This document shows positions 28,223-36,324 of a DNA stretch of 64,000 nucleotides, in pieces. The position numbers were made by a program, and so were the translations under genes. This DNA comes from Chloroflexota bacterium. Lineage in GTDB: Bacteria; Chloroflexota; Dehalococcoidia; SM23-28-2; RBG-16-64-32. The notes below the pieces were generated by a model. The model made no database searches, was not told the DNA's origin, and saw only the letters and a program-made list of their open reading frames with translations. Numbering within the stretch: position 1 is the first letter of the stretch; the number at the start of each line of letters is the position of its first letter. The stretch is taken from contig JAJCYV010000004.1 in NCBI GenBank assembly GCA_029262695.1, forward strand, positions 128,807 to 192,806. The letters are read 5' to 3'.

Positions 28223-29455
28223 CTAGACCCGGCCGGTCATGATGCCGCGCCAGTACAGCGGAGGGAGCCCGTAGGCCTTTAGCAGGTACATGCTGCGGCG
28301 TTCCTTTGACTGGTCGAAGGGGAAGCTCTCCTGGAGCGTGCCGTCATAGTCGAACTCGGCCATGATCAGGCGGCCGTAGCCTGTGACGATCGGGCAGGCT
28401 GTGTAGCCGTCATAGCTCCCGGTGAACTCCCGCTGCTCCCTGAGCGCCAGGAGGTTCTCTGCGAGCACCGGGGCTTGCTTGCGGATGGCGGCGCCGGTCT
28501 TCGAAGTGGGGAGATTGCTGGCGTCGCCGAGGCCGAAGACGTTCGGGAAGCGGACGTGTTGGAGGGTGGTCTTGTCTACGTCGACCCATCCGCCGGCGTC
28601 GGCGAGTGCGCTCTTCTCGATGAAGTCCGGGGCGCTCATGGGTGGCGTTACGTGGATCATGTCATACGGCAGGACGACGGATTCGTTTGTGTCCAGGTCC
28701 TGGAAGACGGCCTCCTTCGATGCAGCGCGGATCTCGGTCAGTTCGTGACCGAAACGGGCGTCGATGCCCTTGCGGCTGACCACCTTCGTCAAGGAATCAG
28801 CGTACTTCTTGACTGCGAAGATGCTGGGTAGGGCGCTGGCGAAGATGACGTTTGACTCGTCGCGGACGCCGGCCTTCCGGAAGTGGTCGTCCGCCAGGTA
28901 AGCGATCTTCTGCGGCGCGCCGCCGCACTTAATCGGGTTGCTCGGTTGGGTGAAGACGGCGTTTCCGCCCTTGAACGATCGGATGAACTCCCACGTCTTG
29001 TCGACCCAGTCGTACGAGTAGTTGCTGCAGACCCCTTCCTTGCCGATGCTCTCTGTCAGGCCCTTGATCTTGCCCCACTCGATCTGGATGCCCGGCGCCA
29101 CCACGAGGAATTCGTAGGCGACGGTCTTGCCGCTGGCCAGAACGAGGACGTTCTTCTCCGGCTGAACTTCGGCGACGGTGTCGCGGATCCATTCCGCCGC
29201 CGGCGGGATGACCGATGCTTCGTCGTGCTCGCTGCGCTCCTTGGGGAAGACGCCGCCTCCGACGAGGGTCCAGAGCGGCTGGTAGTAGTGCTTATCCGAT
29301 GGCTCGATGATGGCGACATCGGGCGAGCGCAGTTTGCGGCAGAGACGCGCGGCGACGCTGATGCCGCCATTGCCGCCGCCGATGATGACGATTTCGTGGC
29401 GAAGATCTGTCTTCGGAGTCGTGGATGCGGTTGACGGTTGATCTGAGGTGGTCAT
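28223..29455 (-). CDS. sqr: Sulfide:quinone oxidoreductase-like flavoprotein
   Basis: This 410-residue flavoprotein has an N-terminal FAD site (EIVIIGGGNGGISVAARL) and redox cysteines at Cys143 (GVCSNYSYD), Cys177 (NPIKCGGAPQKIAYL) and Cys354 (YTACPIVTGYG). The IKCGGAPQK block and length match the SQR type resembling the mitochondrial enzyme, which oxidises sulfide to sulfane sulfur and passes electrons to quinone. GLGDASNLPTSKTGAA is the second FAD contact, and the C-terminal amphipathic part would sit on the membrane. It stands alone, without persulfide dioxygenase or rhodanese, so sulfide detoxification or energy gain are both possible. Confidence 0.9.
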   Translation of the reverse strand: MTTSDQPSTASTTPKTDLRHEIVIIGGGNGGISVAARLCRKLRSPDVAIIEPSDKHYYQPLWTLVGGGVFPKERSEHDEASVIPPAAEWIRDTVAEVQPEKNVLVLASGKTVAYEFLVVAPGIQIEWGKIKGLTESIGKEGVCSNYSYDWVDKTWEFIRSFKGGNAVFTQPSNPIKCGGAPQKIAYLADDHFRKAGVRDESNVIFASALPSIFAVKKYADSLTKVVSRKGIDARFGHELTEIRAASKEAVFQDLDTNESVVLPYDMIHVTPPMSAPDFIEKSALADAGGWVDVDKTTLQHVRFPNVFGLGDASNLPTSKTGAAIRKQAPVLAENLLALREQREFTGSYDGYTACPIVTGYGRLIMAEFDYDGTLQESFPFDQSKERRSMYLLKAYGLPPLYWRGIMTGRV

Positions 29456-29620
29456 GACGGTACTCCTCTGCGCCGGCGTAGGGCGCTGCGCGTCGCAACT
29501 GGGTTGGCCGAAGGATAGCGCGCTAGAGAAGACGTCTCAATTGGGCAGGGCACGCACGTCGCCGTGGGGATTTGCCCCTCGGCGCTGGGACCATTCGCTC
29601 CTCATGTCCAACCTGACGGC

Positions 29621-30901
29621 TCACCTCGACCCGGCCGGAACGGCAGACGGGCGGCCCGATGCCTTCGTCCTGCGCGGGCGTGTGAGGAGGAGCAGGATCG
29701 CCACGGCGTAGAGGGCGGCGATCAGCATCAGCGCTGGCCTGTAGGAATCGGACGAATCAGCTATGAAGCCGATCAACAGCGGGCCACTGGCGCCCGCCAA
29801 TGTGAGCACCACGGCCTGCGCCCCGAGCAGCGTCCCCAGCCTGCGATTGCCCAGAACCTCAGCGGAGTACAACCCCTGAAGCGGGACTATGGTGCCGAAC
29901 GCGAAGCCCGTGATGATCACGAACGCCCAGACGAATGCGATGTGGCCCGCCGGGACGAGTAGCAGGGTACCCGCCGCCATCGCAACGTAGATAGTGAGCG
30001 TCGCGCCGGCCGTCCCAAGCCGGCCCTGGACGAGAGCGAGAGCACCCCGGCCCGGGAGCGAAATCAAGCCGCGTATGCCGGCGATCGTCGCCGCCGCCCC
30101 CAGCGACAGTCCGGCCGCGCGAAGGGCTGCGACGTGGTGCACCTGTATCGCCGAGACGGCGGCGATGCTGAAGGCGAACATCGCAGTCATCTGGATCACC
30201 TCACGCGAGCGCAGAGCCTCTCGCAAGCTCCCGTACCCTTCCTCTTCCTCCGTCGACTCGTCAGCCGAGCTGTCCGGCCGGCTGGCGGACACGAGGATGA
30301 TGGCTGGCGCCACCAGCAATGCCTGAATCCCGACGAGGATGCGCATGCCATCACGCCAGCCCCACTCCCCGATCACAAAACCCGCTAGCGGGCCGAAGAT
30401 CGGCAGCGCGAAGCCCCCGACGAACGTTAGAACGGTGAACGCCTTCGCCCGGTCGTGCGGGTAGAGCCGCGATGTCGTTGCCATCGTGATGTTGTAGAAG
30501 AGGCTCGCCGATACGGCGCCGTGGCCCGCGCCCCACATCAGCGCGAAGGCGAGCAAAGAGGACGCGTTCGCCGCCAGAAGCAGAAGTGTTGACCCAACCG
30601 CCAGACCCGCCGCGAAGACCGGCCTCGGGCCCCGCGCATCGAACACCCGCCCGGCGACAACTCCGCCCGCGCCGCCCGCAATCGTGCCCAGCGCAAACCC
30701 CCCGGACAATCCGGTCTTCGACCACCCGGTGTCCGTGGAGATCGGCTCCAGGAAGACGCCGAAGGAGTAGAAGGTAAAGCCGTATGCGCCAACCGTAAGA
30801 AGGCCGAGCAGCATCGCCGGCCACCAACGTCCTACAAAGTGCCGGCCGCGGCCGAACGCCGCAGGATAGGGCGGCCTGGTGGTCTCGTCTGTTTCCGCCA
30901 T
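29621..30901 (-). CDS. MFS transporter (monocarboxylate/oxalate-like)
   Basis: A 426-residue, twelve-helix protein. GAYGFTFYSFGVFLEPISTDTGWSKT at the first helix is the pattern of the MCT/OxlT-like MFS group (extracytoplasmic W-S-x-T after helix 1), followed by AGRVFDARGPRPVFAAG as motif A. A long acidic central loop (SSADESTEEEEGYGS) separates the two halves. Substrates of this group are carboxylates or drugs. It stands alone on the minus strand with a 165-base gap to the sqr gene. Confidence 0.88.
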   Translation of the reverse strand: MAETDETTRPPYPAAFGRGRHFVGRWWPAMLLGLLTVGAYGFTFYSFGVFLEPISTDTGWSKTGLSGGFALGTIAGGAGGVVAGRVFDARGPRPVFAAGLAVGSTLLLLAANASSLLAFALMWGAGHGAVSASLFYNITMATTSRLYPHDRAKAFTVLTFVGGFALPIFGPLAGFVIGEWGWRDGMRILVGIQALLVAPAIILVSASRPDSSADESTEEEEGYGSLREALRSREVIQMTAMFAFSIAAVSAIQVHHVAALRAAGLSLGAAATIAGIRGLISLPGRGALALVQGRLGTAGATLTIYVAMAAGTLLLVPAGHIAFVWAFVIITGFAFGTIVPLQGLYSAEVLGNRRLGTLLGAQAVVLTLAGASGPLLIGFIADSSDSYRPALMLIAALYAVAILLLLTRPRRTKASGRPSAVPAGSR

Positions 30902-31260
30902 CAGCGTTTCACAGGGGGCGCGGCACCCGGTTCAAACCTGCTCAGGTGCTCTGCCGGCTGCTGAGCGCTCAGGCGTTGCTGATGGCACGCAGTCACTCGT
31001 GAAGGGCCTCGCTGGCAGAGTCAGAGATCGCCTCGTGGAACAATCCCCTGCCAGAGAACGCCGCGGCCGTGCGACGTTACGCCGGCGAGGAAGAAGGCCT
31101 CGCTCTGGTGGAGCAACTCGCTCAACAGACCCGTCACAGTTGGTCGTCCGGCAGGGCCGCTTCGCCGAAGGAGCGCTCGCAGAGGCGTTCGATTCGGCCT
31201 CACTCCTGGGCATCAGGCGAGGCAGCGCCGGGTAGCGAACGCTCGTCGTGCCGGGCCGCG
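30902..31260. other. Intergenic region, no supported gene
   Basis: This 359-base gap separates the MFS gene from the small lysine-rich gene. Short minus-strand frames such as 31021-31203 (LLSELLHQSEAFFLAGV) look partly protein-like but have no ribosome binding site and no recognisable family. They may be a gene remnant. Confidence 0.4.
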
Positions 31261-31350
31261 TTACTTCTGGGGCGGAGGCGCCTTTGCCGCCTTGACCTTC
31301 TTCGCGGTCTTCTGCTTTTTGTCTTTGTTCTTTGGACTCTTGTCACCCAT
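31261..31350 (-). CDS. Small lysine-rich protein (MGDKSPK type), 29 residues
   Basis: ATG 31350-31348 follows AAAGGA seven bases upstream and is closed by TAA at 31261. The product starts MGDKSPKNKDKKQKTAKK and ends KAPPPQK, with about 11 lysines in 29 residues. Very short proteins starting MGDKSPK are, as I recall, scattered through actinobacterial and Chloroflexi genomes as hypothetical proteins. The high positive charge suggests contact with nucleic acid or an anionic surface, but no function is known. The clear binding site and the recurring N terminus are the support for it. Confidence 0.7.
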   Translation of the reverse strand: MGDKSPKNKDKKQKTAKKVKAAKAPPPQK

Positions 31351-31769
31351 CACGCGGTCCTTTCGCAAGGCCCCCCATTCGGGGCGCCGCTATCGGTCGT
31401 GGCCGCGTGGTCGTGCGGCTCGAGCGGATCGTGAGGCGTTGCGTCTCAGTATATCTCCGATCCGCCGATCCCGTAAGGCTGTGCCCGGCAAGATCACGAT
31501 CACTACGGGTTCTTAGTTTGCCCAGTCCGTCTCGCACGAACTCGCCCTCTTGAGGCCGTCGCCTTCCAGGCACAGGGTCGCGGGTCTCCCGGACGTGCTT
31601 GCAGGGCGATCCCCGCGTGCCCGTCTCGGTCGCCCCCACCGGATACGAGGTTGCGCGCAGCCGGTGTTCGCCTGGGGATCGAGGACTGCGAATGTGGGGC
31701 AATCCACTCGTGACAGAGACTCATTGCTGAAGCATCATCAGCGCGGCCTTAGCAGTAAGTGAACGCGAA
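31351..31769. other. Intergenic region, unexplained
   Basis: This 419-base gap lies between the small lysine-rich gene and the MMPL gene. Overlapping minus-strand frames between about 31503 and 31724 show Arg/Pro/Gly-rich text with no family I recognise and no good start. I see no tRNA, terminator or repeat. A decayed gene or a structured RNA is possible but unsupported. Confidence 0.4.
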
Positions 31770-33983
31770 ATGAGCACCCAGACCGGACGCAAGCGACCGA
31801 CACGTAAGTCCCTAATCTTCGAGCGCTGGCCGCGTTTCGCAGCCCGCCACCCGAAGGCGGTGCTGGGTGCGACGTTCGCCGTCCTACTTTTGTTCGGTGC
31901 TCTGTTCATGGTCGGAAGGGGGACGTTCGGCTACGAGGGGTTCAGACTGCCCGGCACCGAATCGCAGGAACTCTTCGATATGCTCGAGGACAGGTTCCCG
32001 TCGGCGTCTGGCGATCAGGCGACCGTCGCGGTGAGAGCGACCGCCGGCATTTCGGATACTCAGGTCATCAGCCGGATGGATGCGCTGGTGGACGATCTCC
32101 GCGGCCTGCCCGATGTCGTTGGCGTCGCGTCGCCGTACGAGACGCCCGCCGCGATCTCAGCAGATGGAACGATCGCGCGGCTCACGGTTCAGTACGCGCA
32201 CCGTGTCAGCGAGATTGAGGATGCAAGCATCTACGAGCTCATCGATGTCGTTGAACAGCACTCAACTGACGGGTTCACGGTCGAGGTCGGCGGCCAGGTC
32301 GTCGAGAGTGTTGAGGGAGAGGCGTCAGGGCGATCCGAGCTTATCGGTGCCGCCGCGGCGACGATCATCCTGCTCATCGCGTTCGGCTCGGTAGTAGCGA
32401 TGGGACTCCCCCTGGTCACGGCCTTGATCGCTTTGGCCTCTGGTTTCTTCCTGGTAAGCGTCGGCGCGTCGTTCTTCAACATGGCGTCCTTCACTGTTCA
32501 GTTCTCGGCCATGATCGGCATCGGGGTAGGAATCGACTATTCGCTTCTCATGGTCACTCGATTCAGGGAGAGCCTGGAGAAGGGGTTCAGCATTGACGAC
32601 GCGATCGTGCGCGCCTCAAGCACTGCCGGTCGCGCAGTGTTGTTCGCCGGCGGAACCGTCGTCGTCGCCCTGCTTGGCCTGTGGGCCGCGAACATATCGT
32701 TCGTTGGCTATGTTGGGACCGCCGCGGCCCTTGTCGTCGCCTTCGCTGTGATTGCCGCCCTTTTCGTACTGCCCGCGATGCTGAAGCTGACGGGCACATA
32801 CATCGACCGCTGGAAGCTTCCCGGCTACTCGGGGCCCGTCGGCGAAAGCCAGACGGGCGTCGGCTACAGACTCAGCCGTTTGGTTCAGCGCTTTCCCGTG
32901 TTGGGTCTGGTGGTGTCTCTCGCGATCTTGTTACTTCTCGCGGCACCCGTCCTTGATCTTCAGCTGGGAACCTCCGACGCAGGGAACAACCCGGAGTCGT
33001 ACGCCTCGCGGAAGGCCTACGATCTCCTGGCTGAGGGGTTCGGTCCTGGGTTCAACGGTCCGTTGTTGGTCGGCGTGCAGATCGAGGACGAGGCCGCGAT
33101 TGAGGGCGTGCGGCAGATGGCCCTCGCGGCTGCGCAGGCGGATAACGTTGCTGGTGTGAGCCCACCGGCGTTCAACGAAGACATGTCGGCTGCGGTAGTG
33201 ACTGTCATACCTGCTTCGGCACCGCAGGACGCAGAGACCGTCGAACTCGTGCACAACTTGAGGGAGACCGTCGATGCGCCGTTCGCCGGCACGGACAGCC
33301 AGGCGTTCGTCGGTGGGATGACCGCGGTCTTTGTCGACGTCGGCGACAAGATCGAGGCCGGCTTGCCCCTCTTCTTTGCGGCTGTGATCGGCATCAGCTT
33401 CCTATTGCTGATGATGGTGTTCCGGTCTGTCGTCGTGCCGTTGAAGGCAGCGATCATGAATCTGCTTTCCATCGGAGCGTCCTACGGCGTTCTCGTAGCG
33501 GTCTTCCAGTGGGGCTGGATGGGTGGGATCCTCAACGTACAGCGAGAAGGGCCGATCGAGTCGTTCATGCCGATGATGCTCTTCGCGGTACTCTTCGGCC
33601 TCTCGATGGATTACGAGGTGTTCCTCGTCACCCGCATCCGTGAGGAGTACCTCCAGACCGGCGACAACAGCGAGGCCGTTGCCCGCGGACTGTCCGTGAC
33701 GACCCGGCTGATCTCAGCGGCGGCGGCGATCATGATTGCCGTATTCATGAGCTTCGCGATGAGCGACCAGAGGGTCGTGAAGGAGTTCGGAATGGGGTTG
33801 GCCGTGGCGGTCTTCCTCGATGCGACTCTCGTGAGGCTGATCCTGGTGCCATCGCTCATGCAGATCATGGGGGACGCCAACTGGTGGTTCCCGAAGTGGC
33901 TGAGTCGTATCGTCCCGCGTATCGCAGTGGACGAAGTGGTCAGCCCCGTTCCAGGTCAGGCACCGGCTGTGATCGGCGAGTAG
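31770..33983 (+). CDS. MMPL family (RND superfamily) transporter
   Basis: This 737-residue protein has the duplicated RND layout. There is one N-terminal helix (AVLGATFAVLLLFGALFMVG), an outer domain, then five helices including IGIGVGIDYSLLMVTRFRES. The second half repeats this with FGLSMDYEVFLVTRIREEY, where Asp-Tyr pairs in both halves (GIDY and SMDY) are the expected proton-relay residues. MMPL proteins export lipids, glycolipids or hopanoid-like compounds and also confer drug tolerance. It is monocistronic as far as can be seen; the cargo is unknown. Confidence 0.93.
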   Translation: MSTQTGRKRPTRKSLIFERWPRFAARHPKAVLGATFAVLLLFGALFMVGRGTFGYEGFRLPGTESQELFDMLEDRFPSASGDQATVAVRATAGISDTQVISRMDALVDDLRGLPDVVGVASPYETPAAISADGTIARLTVQYAHRVSEIEDASIYELIDVVEQHSTDGFTVEVGGQVVESVEGEASGRSELIGAAAATIILLIAFGSVVAMGLPLVTALIALASGFFLVSVGASFFNMASFTVQFSAMIGIGVGIDYSLLMVTRFRESLEKGFSIDDAIVRASSTAGRAVLFAGGTVVVALLGLWAANISFVGYVGTAAALVVAFAVIAALFVLPAMLKLTGTYIDRWKLPGYSGPVGESQTGVGYRLSRLVQRFPVLGLVVSLAILLLLAAPVLDLQLGTSDAGNNPESYASRKAYDLLAEGFGPGFNGPLLVGVQIEDEAAIEGVRQMALAAAQADNVAGVSPPAFNEDMSAAVVTVIPASAPQDAETVELVHNLRETVDAPFAGTDSQAFVGGMTAVFVDVGDKIEAGLPLFFAAVIGISFLLLMMVFRSVVVPLKAAIMNLLSIGASYGVLVAVFQWGWMGGILNVQREGPIESFMPMMLFAVLFGLSMDYEVFLVTRIREEYLQTGDNSEAVARGLSVTTRLISAAAAIMIAVFMSFAMSDQRVVKEFGMGLAVAVFLDATLVRLILVPSLMQIMGDANWWFPKWLSRIVPRIAVDEVVSPVPGQAPAVIGE

Positions 33984-34146
33984 CGGTGGAGTCTTGTCTC
34001 TCGTTGGTCTGGCTCAATAAGAGGACCATCCCCGTCTCCCGCTCGCGATAACTCTGACCGGGGCACAAGATTTTCGAGCGGAACCTGTCTTAAGCGTCTC
34101 CTCTCAAAGCGCAATGGCTGTATCATTCCTGCTGAGAGGAGTACAC

Positions 34147-34824
34147 ATGGCCCCAGAACAGAAATCTCGGCACAGCTTCGACTGGAAGTCGATCACTCCC
34201 GACGACTCGCCGCAGACCCCGATGGACGTCATGAACGATCCCGCATCGAGGGATCTGGCGACGGCGAAGTTGAGCGAGGGTGACCCGGCCTTCGACATCG
34301 AGCTGCCGGTCTACGACTTCAGCGATGGCAGCGAGCGGCTCACGGATGAAACGTTCCACCTCTCCGCGATCGCTCGCGATCGACCCGTGGCCCTCATCTT
34401 CGGGTCGTACACCTGACCGCCGTTCCGGATCCAGTTGGGATCCCTGCACGAAATCTGGGAACGATACAGAGAACGCGTTGCGTTCTGTGTCGTCTACATC
34501 CGCGAGGCCCATCCAGAGGAAGGTTGGGTGGTCAGCGCCAACCGGGATATGGGCATCCGCGTGAACGATCCGACCTCCGACGAAGAGCGCCATGACGTCG
34601 CTGTCACCTGCGCCCTTCGTCTGAACATCCGAATGCCCGTGGTCATCGATGCGATAGACGACAGTATCGCCCGTGCGTACGGGGCCCTTCCTGACCGTCT
34701 CTACCTGATTGGCAAGGGCGGCAACGTCGCGTTCCAGGGCGCGCCGGGCCCGATCGGCTTCCGCTCGAAGGAGCTTGAGCTGGCGATCGAAAGCGAGCTT
34801 GGCCTCCCGCGACGATCCGGCTGA
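34147..34824 (+). CDS. Iodothyronine deiodinase-like selenoprotein, UGA read as selenocysteine
   Basis: Start ATG 34147 lies five bases after GAGAGGAG. The frame runs through TGA at 34414-34416 to the stop at 34824 and gives 225 residues with Sec90. Around the TGA it reads RPVALIFGSYT-U-PPFR, against RPLVLNFGSCT-U-PSF in animal deiodinases. The match continues after it: VVYIREAHPEEGW (animal YIEEAHASDGW, with the catalytic-site Glu and His), MPVVID and ALPDRLYLIGKGGNVAFQG. The fold is thioredoxin/peroxiredoxin-like. The membrane anchor of animal enzymes is missing, so it is a cytoplasmic protein. The natural role is unknown; reductive dehalogenation or peroxide/thiol chemistry are options. 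Neighbours are an MMPL exporter and a convergent radical SAM gene. Confidence 0.92.
34414..34443 (+). promoter_or_regulatory. Selenocysteine UGA with bacterial SECIS-like hairpin (deiodinase-like gene)
   Basis: After UGA 34414-34416 come 16 bases to the loop of a perfect 6-bp stem: GGATCC (34427-34432) paired with GGATCC (34438-34443) around AGTTG. G is the second loop base and the spacing is at the lower limit of the bacterial SECIS range. The stem lies in coding sequence, as expected for bacterial elements. Confidence 0.65.
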
Positions 34825-34853
34825 TCGTCACGCAAGGCGGAACAGCCCGAAGA

Positions 34854-36134
34854 TCAGGGGCGAGGACGATACGTCGGCAGACAGCAGCGCTTGAACTTCC
34901 GCCCGCTCCCGCAGGGGCACGGATCGTTGCGCGAGGCGTCGCGCCATGGCCCGTCGGCAGCGGCCTCTTTCAGCTTGAGTTCGGCCATGATCGATGACAC
35001 GGGCTCCCGGAGACGAGCCAGGGCCGCCATCCTCGTCATGTAGGGTGCGACGTGCTCGTAGAACTGCCGGTAGCCAGCGCAGAGGTAGTTGAGGCCTTCC
35101 TCGCCGTCCGCGGCGGACGCGAAGCGATCTTTGGGGCACCCGCCGTTGCAGGCGGCCAGAACAGGGCACTCGCGACAGCGCTCGGGCAGTCCATCGCGCT
35201 TGACCTGCCCGAAGGCAATCTGCGCGCGCCCGTCGACGAGCGTTGCGAGTGCGTCGCTCGCGACGTCGCCGATTCGGTGCTCTGGCTCCACGAAGTGGTC
35301 GCAAGAGTAGACGCTCCCGTCGTGCTCGATGGCGAGCGCCCGCCCGCAGGTCTCCGCCATGGTGCACAGGCTGGCTGGCTGGCCCATCCAGACGAACAGG
35401 CACTCCGCAAACGTCTGCACCGTTATCCGGCGCATATCGTGTCGGACCCACTCGTCGAACACGGTGCAGAGGAATGCGCCCATCGCCTCGGGCGTGACCG
35501 ACAGGTCTGACACTCCTCCACCAGAAGATCGCTGAACGACAGGGAGAAACTGCAGCCAGCGGACGCCGTGGTCCAGGAAGAAGCGGTACACCTCCACAGG
35601 GTGAGGCGCGGTCACGGCGGTCAACGTGCAGAGGACATCGGGATGGACGTCGTGGCGCTGCAGCAGCTCCAGCGCCCGTGTGACCTGGCGGTGGGTGGGG
35701 CGACCTGAGTTGTCCACCCGGCAGGCATCGTGGAGCCGGGCGGGCCCGTCGATGCTTAGACCGACGTGGAACCGGTGCTCCGCCAGGAAGGCACACCACT
35801 CGTCGTCGAGCAGCACACCGTTGGTCTGCAGGTTGTTGACGCACGTCCAGTCCGCCGGCGCGTGGCGCTTCTGAAGTTCCAGCACTCTGCGGTAGAACTC
35901 CAGACCGATCAATGTCGGCTCTCCGCCGTGCCAGACGAACTGCACGACCGGGCCGGGACTCGCCTCGATGAACGACCGGACGTAAGCTTCGAGCACGTCA
36001 TCGGCCATACGAAAGTGCTCGCCGGCGGGAAAGAGGTTCGTCTTGCCGAGATAGTAGCAGTAGCCGCAGTTGAGGTTGCAGATGGGGCCTAATGGCTTCG
36101 CCATGACGACGAAGGGTGTGGCTGTGGTCGGCAT
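34854..36134 (-). CDS. Radical SAM/SPASM protein, anaerobic sulfatase maturase-like, with C-terminal SEC-C motif
   Basis: A 426-residue protein when started at ATG 36134 (MPTTATPF); longer starts add unrelated sequence. The cluster motif is CNLNCGYCYYLGKTNLF (Cys19, Cys23, Cys26), as in anSME/AslB. Later comes the SPASM region with CDHFVEP and CRECPVLAACNGGCPKDRF, which holds two auxiliary clusters. anSME converts a sulfatase Cys or Ser to formylglycine. The last 35 residues carry a SEC-C zinc motif, NDPCPCGSGRKFKRCC, normally seen at the end of SecA. No sulfatase gene is in the window, so the client may lie elsewhere or be a different peptide. Confidence 0.88.
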   Translation of the reverse strand: MPTTATPFVVMAKPLGPICNLNCGYCYYLGKTNLFPAGEHFRMADDVLEAYVRSFIEASPGPVVQFVWHGGEPTLIGLEFYRRVLELQKRHAPADWTCVNNLQTNGVLLDDEWCAFLAEHRFHVGLSIDGPARLHDACRVDNSGRPTHRQVTRALELLQRHDVHPDVLCTLTAVTAPHPVEVYRFFLDHGVRWLQFLPVVQRSSGGGVSDLSVTPEAMGAFLCTVFDEWVRHDMRRITVQTFAECLFVWMGQPASLCTMAETCGRALAIEHDGSVYSCDHFVEPEHRIGDVASDALATLVDGRAQIAFGQVKRDGLPERCRECPVLAACNGGCPKDRFASAADGEEGLNYLCAGYRQFYEHVAPYMTRMAALARLREPVSSIMAELKLKEAAADGPWRDASRNDPCPCGSGRKFKRCCLPTYRPRP

Positions 36135-36324
36135 GTGTGTCACCGGTATGAATTGTAAGACTTCATCGCCACAGTGGCCGGTCTTCCTACCAGTCTCCCA
36201 GGCCGTTCGCCGCCTCCGCCGACTATTCCGCAAGGTGACAGCACCATACAATGCATCCGAGGGCGTTCCCCAACAGACATTCAGAAGGCGCGCTGGCGCC
36301 GAGGCCAAGTGAGGCGGCAGGTTG

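Noticed and set aside
31503-31724. Transposase or group II intron remnant
   Set aside because: The text is repetitive in Arg/Pro/Gly but no catalytic motif, inverted repeat or intron domain could be identified.
34435-34824. Second half of the deiodinase-like protein as its own gene
   Set aside because: Same frame as the first half, no binding site, and the TGA aligns with the catalytic Sec of the family.
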